Shown here in pieces: positions 35,660-47,600 of a DNA stretch of 64,000 bases (its first letter is position 1; every line of letters begins with the position of its first letter). Source of the DNA: a virus. Made by a program: the position numbers and the translations under genes. The notes under the pieces are model-generated. The model did not search any database. It saw only the letters and a program-made list of their open reading frames with translations, and had not been told where the DNA came from. The DNA lies in IMG/VR virus record IMGVR_UViG_3300024507_000369, positions 1-64,000 of that record, one strand, 5' to 3'.

Positions 35660-38600
35660 TTATTGTAAAGTAGTTGAATAACCAACATATCTCAAAGGAT
35701 TAATTCTTTGGATAACCGCAGATGTTGACAAACCTGATATTCCATTATTTGTGTATGAAGTAAAAGATTTTGGTCTCTTTCTAACAGTGGTATTTATTTT
35801 ACCCCAACTATATTCGCCATAGAAAGCACTATATCCCATTCCAGATAATCCATTATAACCTAAGACACTTACAATCACTCTTGACACATTTGTTACTCCA
35901 ATTCCAGGAACACTTGTCTGTGCTATGGAAACTGATGCAACTTTGTAAACATTGTCCAAACAAGATGTCCCAACTCCAACTATTGAAGAGGATGAATCTA
36001 GAGATGTTATTCCATAACCAATGTTAGAATTAAAAATAGTAAAGTAATAGTCTGTTTTAATTCCACTTATTCCTGTAGTAGCTACTCCAACATTAATATT
36101 TGTGTTTCGTAAGTAGGACTCTGTTGGTACAAATAAATCAAATATAATTCCAGTTGAAGCTATTCCAACAGATGTTGTCTGAACACCAACAATAATTCCA
36201 AAATCACCTTCATAAGTAACATCTTCAATTTTTTCTGTTTTGGGTGATGGATAAGAAATTAAAACATAAGGTGGTTTCGATTGAGTATATCCAGATCCTG
36301 GGTTTGTAATTGTGAATGAAGTTACAATCCCCGATGATATTGATGATGTCACTAAACAAGTGCTTCCAATTCCAGTAGGAGATGAAATAGTAACAGATGG
36401 TGATGTGGTAAATCCAAGTCCGCCATTTGTTAACGAAATAGCAGATATTGTTCCTGCAATAGAAACTACTGCCGTAGCAGATGCTCCAACTAAACTATCT
36501 TGAGATGTTATTAATATTTTTGTTTTATATGGAACCGTTGCATTTTCTCTTAGGTCATCGAAGAAAATCTTTGCATTTTGTACAAAAATCTCTGTCGAAC
36601 CTACACTAACATTCTGTATAATATTAGTGGTTGGTTGAATTAATGACTCATATAAAATTCTATCTTTGCCAACTTCTTTTCCATTGACAATCTTATCTTC
36701 GGTTTGTTTACACCAAACTACAGGTCTTACTAAATTTTCATCTAAAGATAGTCCAACATCTGAATATGGATTAGTCTCAACGCTATCTGACGAAACAATA
36801 TCAGTTACTAATCTTTCATTCTCTTTCAATGAAATAGAATCGCCGTTTATCCTCAGATTATCTCCAACTTTTACAGATTCTAGAATATCTGCAAAAACAA
36901 CATCAACTTGACTGGTTCCTTTGTAGAATATAATCTTACAAGAATCACCTTCTTTTGGTGCTTCCGTAAATGTAATTATACTTCCGCCATTAAATATGTA
37001 ACCAGATCCTGGAACTTGTAAAATATCATTAATAAAAACTAATAATGTTGACTGTACATCAATACTCGATCCGCTTAAAGATCTAATGGCTGTTTGAATT
37101 CCATCTATTTTAATTGGGAAATTTCTTCTTCTGCCATTAAATAAATTTTCTACCTTATCAATAACTTGAAAATCTCCAATTGACCATCCAGAGAACTGGT
37201 CAGAAAATACCTGATCAATAGTAATCTCAAAATTTCTAAATGGTTTTGTTGGATCTGTAGGAATTCCTACCAATCCACCAACAGGAACCGTTAATAATTC
37301 TGACACTTTATATGCATAACCAAGATTTTTAATTTCAAAATTAACCACACTGGATCCTTGACCAACTATTATGTCTATGGTTGCCTGTGTTCCAACACCA
37401 GAATATCCACCTGAATATACTAAAGGAATATCTGAATAATTTAATGGACTTTCAAAAACAACAGTTGGTGGATTTGATGTTGTATAACCAGATCCGGGAT
37501 TAGTTATGATAACATTATTTGATATATGACCTGACAAAATTGTAGCAAAACCAACAAATTGATAATTAAGGAGTCCAGTACTTGAAGTTTTAACTCCAAC
37601 ATCAACCAGACCAACCATTGGAGAATTTAGAGATATTAATGCGGTTGCATCTTTACTAATTATTTGACTTGTTGTACTTGCCGCACCAATTGTAATATAA
37701 GTAGACCCAACAGAAACAATTGGCACATTAACTAAAACAGATCCTATTCCAATAGTATTTGCTGATGAGAATAAAAGTTTTCCAAATACACCATCAATAT
37801 TATCGATAGGTATAATTGTCTGACCTGATCCGACCGTAGTTGAAACCTTAGTTATAATTTCATATTTTAGTGAAGATCTATATCCAGATCCAGTATTTCC
37901 AATGCTGATTGATGAAATAGTTCCGGCAGAAGAAACTATCGAAGTTCCACCTGCAGAAACTAAAGGTTGGTAACCAAATCCTTGTGTAGAACCTACAGAA
38001 ATTATAATACCACCTCTAGGTATACTAGAAGTATTAATATCATATGCAGTAGAAGATATATTTCCAGTAAAACCAATTGTTGTTATACCAGAGTTTTCTT
38101 CCAATTTATAATCACCAAAAATATTAATGGATCCAAGTCTTTGTGGTTCCTGGAATACATTATTGATTAAAATAACCGCAGATGATCCAGATGTTGATAA
38201 ACCGGAAACATTTGACCCAGAAGATTTTAGAGTAAACTGAGTAGAAACTCCACTAAACTGTTCATCTAAACTATCAAAAACATAGTTAGTTTTATATGTG
38301 TCTTCGTTTGAATTTTCTATACCAGATCTTAAGAAAACTCTTCCACTAAAAGTTGATCTTGTAGTAATACCTGTAAAATCTCTGGCATCTGGTCTATTTG
38401 TTATTGTTCCAATCGGAGAATTTCCGTAAGGTGCGTCAATAAAATGAATTGTATTATCTACAATATTATAATTGCCCATGATCTTAGTTACAAGAGACCC
38501 ATTAGAGTGATCGTCTGGATTTGTTCCCATCCAACCACGAGAAACTAAAAGTACATTTGTGCTACCAAAACCTACTGAATTTACTTTTACAATCTCGTCA

Positions 38601-41600
38601 TCAATCTTTAATAAATCTCCTCCAAATATAGAACTTATACCGGAAAGTGAGATTGTTTCTTCATTTAATTGAGAAAGATTAGATAATGTAGTAGTTGTTG
38701 AAGTCGAAACAATTGGAGATTGAATAAAATTATCAATACTTATTAAACATTTACTGTTTTGCTTTGTTGAGGTAAATGTATGTGTTGTGCCAATACCTAC
38801 AGAAGTTAAAATTAAAGGTTCTGGTATTGGTTTTAGGGCATTTTCTGCAGATGCGGACAATCTTATACTCAAGTCATTAACTTTTATTGCATATACTGTT
38901 GAAGGAACTTTATCAGTGGTTCCAATGCCAGCAATAGTTGTAGTAGCAATACCAATTTTTTCTCCACCACCAGAATTATATACCAATTCTTCTCCAGTAA
39001 CGAAGAAGTGTTTTGGTAATCTGATCGTATTATTTTCAATATTAACTATTGATGTGTCTGAAGAATCTATTCTTCTTTGGAAAATTGGAGTTTCTTTATG
39101 TTTTAAGTCAAATGATTTTTTAACACTGTTAAATGTTCCTTCATAGCTAGAGAATCTGGAAAGAATATTTGCATTATTAAAATTATAAAATTCAAAAGAA
39201 TTTGAGGTATCAACAACACGCATTGCATGTTGATAAACTCTAACATCGACCGATATGTTAGGATCTGCGGTAAAATAAAGATTTGTCCCAGTTGACCCAA
39301 TTCCTGCTCCTATTGTCCCAATACCGGATCCAGAAACTGTTTCAATTGTACCATATTCAAGCAAATAAGTTTCACCTCCATCATCTACTAATACAACCTC
39401 AGATGCTTTATATCTGTTGTTTGTAGTATCCTCAGCAACTATAAAATAGTAAGCGCCAGAATGATTTGTATCGTAGGTTGATATTTTTGTTTCTGTGGGA
39501 CTTGCTGAAGATAAAATAGAAGTATAAGTGGACTTTAATTCACCTGTATTGAATGTGAGATTTCCAGAAGTTACTGCAGATGAAGTGCTTCCAATAGAAA
39601 TTCCTAAAGTATTTGCAAAATATGTAGTGCCAACACCAACATTAGGGGTAAAGTCCAGATTTATAACAGATCCGGAAATATATGCAGAATAAGTTCCTAT
39701 TGAATCTAAACCACTGTACGCAAGTCTATTTGCATTAGAAAGTCTTCCATATTCGGTAATATTTACATTAGTACCATCATGAATAAGAGTTAATTCGCTA
39801 AATTCAAAGTAAGTTCCATCAGATGCGGTCAATTCAACTAAAACTTTTGAAGATCTATAAGAAGATCCAATTCCAACAATTGTAGTTGTTGTACTTGGTG
39901 GTATTACTGCCCTTGAAGATTCTAATGTTGCGATATTTCCTAAAGATGTATTTCCAACACTTGAAACAGAATCAGAAATACTGTAAGACATAACACTAAT
40001 ATCATAATCATTTATAGTGTAATTAATTGGATAAAATCTCAATATTCCCTGAGAACCTAAAATAGAAAAATCGAAGGATCCTAAATCGTAATTAGATGAA
40101 ACTTTTCCATACTGAAGCATATATGATTCCAGTTCATCTTGCACTAGAGAGACCAAACATATTTGTCGGAGTCCGCTAAATTTTTTATCTCTAACATATG
40201 TTACATATTTTTTGGCTCTTATAGTTGATAGGACAAAAGACTCTATGTTCGAATAAGTATCTGTTTTTGGAATATTGCTAAATTGATCGCTAAAATCATC
40301 GACTAGTAATACTCTATTTCCTATAGACTGAAGTTCATCCTGTAAAGAAATTGAACTGAATGCAATTTCTTTTGAGAAATAATTCGAATCAATAGTTATA
40401 ACTCTTTCCTTCACTAAATCGTAATCATTTATGCAATTTAAGTCAACTTCGGAAACTAAGTCTGCAATACCGATAAAATTGCCTTGATCTTGAACTGTTG
40501 ATATTCCAGTAAATCCGGAATCAACAGATTCTGCGACAAGATCTCCAAATTTTTTGAATCCAGATGTATGATTTAAGTTTCCAATAGATTTATTCCAAGT
40601 TTCATAATCTACCTTTGATTTTATAGCATAAGAGAAGTATTGATAATAATTATTATCTGGAGTAACTTGAAATTGGTTATTCAAAAATCCAACTTCATCT
40701 TCCCATCCTTGATTTACAACTGAAGATCCATCAACAGAATAAATTGCAATAAGATCTTCTATTTTCGTTATTATACCTTTAGTGTTGGAAGTTTCTCCTC
40801 TGATAAAGACTCCTGTATTAAAATAATCTTTACTTGTTATTTTCAACTGCTCAGAATATTGATTCCAATTCAAAACATTGCCATAAGAAGAATCGCTAGT
40901 AACTTTTTCTCCTTTAATAAACTTTCCTTTTTCTAAAACAGGATCAAATATTGGGAAGTATTTACTTGGTACAATTATTGCTGCAGAATTTTCTTCATCA
41001 AAAGTCCCCGGATTTTCATTTACCCCCAAATAATTAGATAAGTTATATACAACAGTTGCGCCAGATCCACCATACTGTGGATTAACTGATGTCAATGTAA
41101 ATAATTCATAATTGTAGTTTTTAGAGTTATATCCTCTGAATGAGGTTGAACCCGAACTAATAATATTTGCACTTTCAACTAAAATTTTATCACCTATTGA
41201 AAGAGGAAATTCTTGACCATAACTAAAATTAACAGCCAATTCAACAGTAACATCTTTTGTTGTACTGTTAAATGTTATGTTATTAACTGGAATTCCATTG
41301 GAATTATTGACTGGTAAGATTTTTGGAGTTGCATCGTAAATACCATCAGTATTTTTTAAAATATTTACTTTTTTATTAAGGATATCATATTCTAAATCAA
41401 TATCCGTAACTACTTTATTAGTATAAGAGTCTATAACGACTAACTTTGGTGAAAGTGTGTAATTAATACCAACTGAAGATACGCCAACTGACTTAAAAGT
41501 TGATGATGGATTGATGGTTAAAATTTGAGGAAGTTTTGCAGAAGGTCTTAATGTTGTATCTGCAGAATATTCAAACCCAATATCATCAATTTCTATTTTT

Positions 41601-44600
41601 TTAATAGAACCTATATCTGTACTAGATATATTAAATATTGCACCTCTTCCAGTGTTACTAATAACACTGGTTATTCCTGGAACAGAGGAATAATTTCTGC
41701 CGCCAGATCTTAATTCAAGATCTTCAATGCAACCTGTTACATTTTTTGAATTAGTATAATATTCAAAAAATCCATCAGATTCTGTGTAAGATAAACTTTC
41801 TGGATATGTTAAAATATTAAATTTAAATGTTGTCTGACCAACACCTAAGATTGTATGATATCCCGAATAACCGCTATTTGTTAAAGAAAGTTTGTTATTA
41901 TTTCGGACTTCATCATCAGTGATTATTTCTTTCTTTATTGAACTATTGCTAAGTAAGTCAATAGGAACCAAAGAATAATACAAATCAAAATTTAAATTAT
42001 TGGTCGTTAAAGTGACTATAGCATTTGATCCAATTTTGCCTGATTTTACAATTTCAAATTGAGAAGAATCCGTTGTTTTTTTGAATTCTTCACTAAAACT
42101 AGGATCAAAATATAATTTAAAGTCAAAAGCTGGGTAAGAATTTTGATCCTTAATATATGATAAGGAACTATCAGAAAGATCAAATCTAACAACTTGATTG
42201 GGTATTACATTTAGTTCTGGATTGACTAAAGAAATTGTACCAAAAGAAGCACTCGTAAAATCTATAATCTCTGGAATAGTTTTAGTAGAGTTATAGTATG
42301 ATGAAGATAATTTAATCCTATCCTTATCAAACCTTACGATATAATATATTTGATTGTCTAAAAGTCCACCAATTGGAGTATTGGAAGAATAAATTATTTT
42401 TTGTCCAGTATAATACCCGTGATTTGGGATATTAATTGTATTATTTGTGATGTTTACTTTTGATGAAATAAATGATACCGGATTAATTACTAATCTTCTA
42501 TGTTTATCGTTATATTTTACTGTAATAGTAGTAGTAATACCAGGTAAAGAATTCATGTAAATTACTTCACCATTACTTAACCCATGAGACGATGCCGTAG
42601 AGACTGTAATAGTATTTTTTACAATTTCTCCACTTAAGACATTATCATAATTAGTTTTAAAACTATGATTTACTCCAGAACCAATATTAATAAAATATAA
42701 TAATGATGCAGATATGCTACTATCTATTCCGACGAAAGAACCAGTAGAACCTAGACCTACTCTATAAGTGGATATTCCTACCAAATCATTCGAAATTTTA
42801 GTTGCATATAACACCTGATTGTCTGCTAATTGGAAATTAACAGAACCATCATCAGAAACATAAAAAGGCGATCCACCATTACTAGAATATATTAATTCAG
42901 TTCCAGTATCTAAAGAATGATTAGGCAAATACATTGTTTTGGTTGGAACAAAGATATTTGTAATCCCAGCTCCAGGATTTGAGAAATATATTGTAGAACC
43001 AATACTAGCTCCAGAAGAAGAACCTATAGATAAAGACTCTTTAGGATCAAAGTAAATAGTCTTATTTAAATTATAATTTTGATTCTGACCGTTAATAGAA
43101 TTTACAACAAATTTTCTAGTTTGCTCATAAAGAACAGATGTTGCCGTGTGAGATGCTCCAACTGTAGAATCATATTCTCTAATCACTTTGATTCTTGACG
43201 ATAATTTATCGATAGATAAAATTCTTACTTTTTCATCATCAATTTTATAAATGTCATTTTCCCTAATATTTGGGAAATTCAACGATCCATTTACCTCAAA
43301 ATAGGTTACTATTCCAGTAGCAGAAGAAGATCCTACAGATTTAGATAAAATTAAAGTATCAGATCTAATTCCAACTTCAAAAAGACTGTCAAAATCTTTT
43401 GAAGAAGTGCTCAATCCTGATATAGAAATTATATCTTTGTTAAAAAGACTATGTGGCAGTGTGCAGAATCCAATGAATTTACCTGTAGAGTCGTATGGAT
43501 AAAATTCTACTGATTGCGAAGAAGTTGAAGCAAAACTAATATTTTTAATTGATTTTCCTTTTACATATGAAACATGCGCATATGCATCAGATCCCCCAGA
43601 ATTAAAATTATTAAATCTTACGAGATCTCCAACTTTATATCCAGATCCTCCTGTTACAATTCCTATATTTGATATTCTTCCACTAGTGGAAGATTTTACT
43701 ATTGAAACTGGTTCTTTAACTTTAATTGGGTTGAAAACAAAATCGTAGTTTGAAGTATTGCTAGTAAATTTATAAGGTGTAGTATTTCTTAATAACTGCT
43801 CAGAAACAAAGTCAAAAGTATTTTGACTTATACTCCTATCATAATTGAATTGGATTGAATCTGATTTAAAAGTATTTCCAATTAAATATGGAAAGACTGG
43901 TTTTTTATAGTTCTTGAAAACTCCATCAGTCTCTGTTGGTCCATTATTAATAGTTGCGAAATATGCATAAACTCCATTTGGATATTCTGGAGTAATACAA
44001 AATCTTCCATTATGTCTATCCAAATCACCCGAACCATTGAATTGATAATCTTCGACAAAAAAACCTTCAGAATAAATTCTATTTCCTGAAGATATTGGAT
44101 TTGGTCTGTCACTTGATGGTTGATAAACATATCCAGATACCATCTCTCTAATATTTCCACTACCAGAAGGATTATCATATCCATATGGTCCATAAATTGG
44201 ATTTCCGTCATATGCCCATCCAATAATAGGAGAGTGTACATATGATGTTACTTCTCTACTATTTGATAATTTCAAATCTGCAACATAAGTTTTTTTACCA
44301 TTTACATAATCAATACCAAAAACACTTCTCCTCAATTTTCTTGGTGCATATAAATGACAATATTGGGATCCGTTTATTGTATATGAAGATACATCAATAA
44401 TTCCATCGTCATCTAAAACTTTTTTAGATTCCAAATACTGCTGAACTTTGTTAATAGTCCAAGATTTTATTTTGGTCTCACATTTAAAGTTTTGACCAGA
44501 TGGAACAACATTTACATAAGTGCTTGATGTAGTAAATCCAGATCCTCCATTTACTACTTTTACTTCTACTATTTTGCCATTATTAATTACTGGAGTTAAA

Positions 44601-47600
44601 ACTGCTCCTGTTCCAATACCCAAAATATTAATATTTGGTGGTGCAGTGTAACTATTTCCCTGATTTAAAACTAAAATTTCAGTTATTCTACCATTATTAA
44701 TTATCGGAGAAAACTGAGCTCCAGAACCAATACCTAGCGTTATTCTGGGTTGTCTTTCATAGTTAATGATTTCCGAAGATCCATACCCAACTCCAGGATT
44801 TTTAACAAAAAGATTTGTGATACTTCCTCTAAAAATAGGTTGCAATTTAGCATTAAAATTTTGTCCCGTTAATGTAGAGACTCCTATTTTGCCAGTTATT
44901 TGTACATTAATTTCTGGGTAGTTGAAACTATGTGTCGAAGAACCAGAAGAGACGAAATTAATATATTGATTTGTTCTATAATAAAAATCTTTATTAGTAG
45001 TGGCAATTCCCACTAAAGAAAGTCTAAATTCATCTTTATTCAATTTAGTAATATAATATGAATTGTTATCAGACAAACCCCCAACAGGTGTTTCAGAAGA
45101 ATTGTAAACTACAATTTCTCCACTTTCATATCCATGATCAAATATTTTAATAGTGTTTGATGAGGTATTAATGCCAGATGATGAACAAAAAGTTTGTTTA
45201 TTTGTATACCCAAATCCAGAATCTATTACATTAATACTGGATATTTTTCTTTTTGTAAGAACAGATTCAAAGGCATGAATTCCTGAACCATGAGATGTTA
45301 AATCTATAGTGTTTATTCCGGAAACAGCATCATTAAAAGTCTTATGAAGCTTTATATTGTATGCATCTTGAACTGAAGCATAATATTGAGCATTAGTTGA
45401 TAGACCACCGACAGCAGTAGAACCATATGTCAAATACACAATATTTTCATAATCTCTAAATTTGTGGTAGCTAGAGAATCCAATTGTATTGTTTGCAAGA
45501 TTTACTAATCCCGAAGAACTATCTGAAATAAAAGAAACATTGTGTTTAAACGGGGTTAAATTTGGTTTGGCGTAAGCACCATAACCATTTCCTCCGGTTA
45601 TTGTTATCACAGGTTCTTCAACATAATCAAATCCACCATCTAGAACATCAATTCTTTCTAAAGAACCATTTACATGAGTAATTAAAGATGCGCCTATACC
45701 CAAAGAATCTTCTACAACTGCGATAGGCGGATTAATAACATCAAAGTTTTCTCCACCCGTTATTACATTAATTGATTGAATACCTCCATAATAAACTTTA
45801 TCGTCAGATTTATAGTTATATGCCTCTACACCATTGACAAAAACTCCAATGGGACCAACTGGAGTTTCTTCATTTCTACCACTAGTAGAAGATTGTGTTA
45901 TATTTTTTACATAATTTTGTGGTGATAACGAAGCATTTTCAAATTTTAATTTTCTAAAAATATTATCTGTGACAGTACCAGAAACTGTTACAAACTTATT
46001 TTTAAATAAATCCGATTTGCTATTAGATAATTTTATTTTTGTATTGTCTATTCTTTTAACATAATATACTTTTCCCAAAATATCCAAAGAATTTACAACA
46101 CTTTCATCATTTTTGATGTAAATAATTGCATCGCCAGTATAAAGACCATGTAAATTATTTGGATTACCTGAACTTAAATCTAAAGTTTCTTGATTGAAAG
46201 ATCCCGAAAAAATAATATCCGTATTTTTTATTTGAATATCTTCATTTAAATAATCTGGAATAGAATTTGCTGCGACATAAATGTTATTTTCATCTTTAAT
46301 GTAAACATTTTGAATATTTGCAGTACTATCATTTATAAATTTAAAGTTGGAAAATCTTGGTTTTTTTAATTTTCTTTGAATGGTATATCTTAAATTTAAA
46401 TTTTCAACTTTTGGTCCTTCAATAGATATACTCTTTTCGTTATCTATACCAACTACATTATATAAAAGTTTAATTCCACCTGAAGATAGTAAATCTGCAG
46501 AGTCTCCTAGGGAAAAATTATGATCATCATAAGTTGTAATGTTATAAGAAAATGTATTTTGAGTTATATTGGATGCAGTTGGTCCCTTTATTTCTTTTAC
46601 ATCGTAACTGTTAACTACATTAAATTTCCAAGTGTTCGGTAAAACACCCTTTGCTTCATATCCTAAAGTAATTGTTTTTATTGGATCACCTTTAGTCATT
46701 GAAGAGTTAAGTATACTGTAGGATAAATCTGACAAAACTCCAGTAATTCTGACTTGTATAATCGAATTATCTGATGCATATGCATATGCATATTGATTTA
46801 ATTTTATATCTGTACCTTCAGGAACAATAATATCCGATAGAGGAGTTATAAAAAATTGGTTTATATTTTTATATGAATATTTTGTTTTATAATCCACTCC
46901 ATTTACATTAAATATTAGCTCTCCATAACTTGGAAATCCCAAAGTAGAATCTACATCTATAAAATACTGATTCTGTTTTATTTCTGAAACATTTTTTGTT
47001 GATGGATGAATATAGAAATTACCATAAATCGAACCCTGAACATTGATGTCTTTATTGTAATCAGAATCAATACTCAAAACATAGTATGTTTTATTTTGTC
47101 TTACTATTTTTTCAACTTTTGAAACGCTACCGTAAGCTTTACCGTGAAAATCATTCTCGTCCTGATAGAGAGTTCTATTCTCCAAATCAATTGGATTTCC
47201 TAGAATAGATTCTACTACTATCTGCTTAGAAACTCTATATTTTGAATCTGAAGGTTTTAGAAGAAAATCTCTTGGTTTTACTACGCTTACATCTTCGCCA
47301 AATAGAGCTTTGAATATTAATTTATAGGAATCATCAGTTCCTTTTGATTTGTAAAAATCTTTTGCCTGCAGTAAAAAATTTTTTTCGTTTAAACCGTCAG
47401 CAAAAGTTCTATTTTCAAATCCAGGAAGCAACTGTTTTTTTATTTTAAATAAAAATTCTTTTAAAAATAAAGAACTTAAATTTAAAACTTTTGTGTTAGT
47501 AGTATGTGTTGAAATACTTGATGTGGAGAATACTAACTGATCTGGATTATTGCTTGAATGGTAAGATGTTATACCACTAAATCCTCTAGTACAATTATTA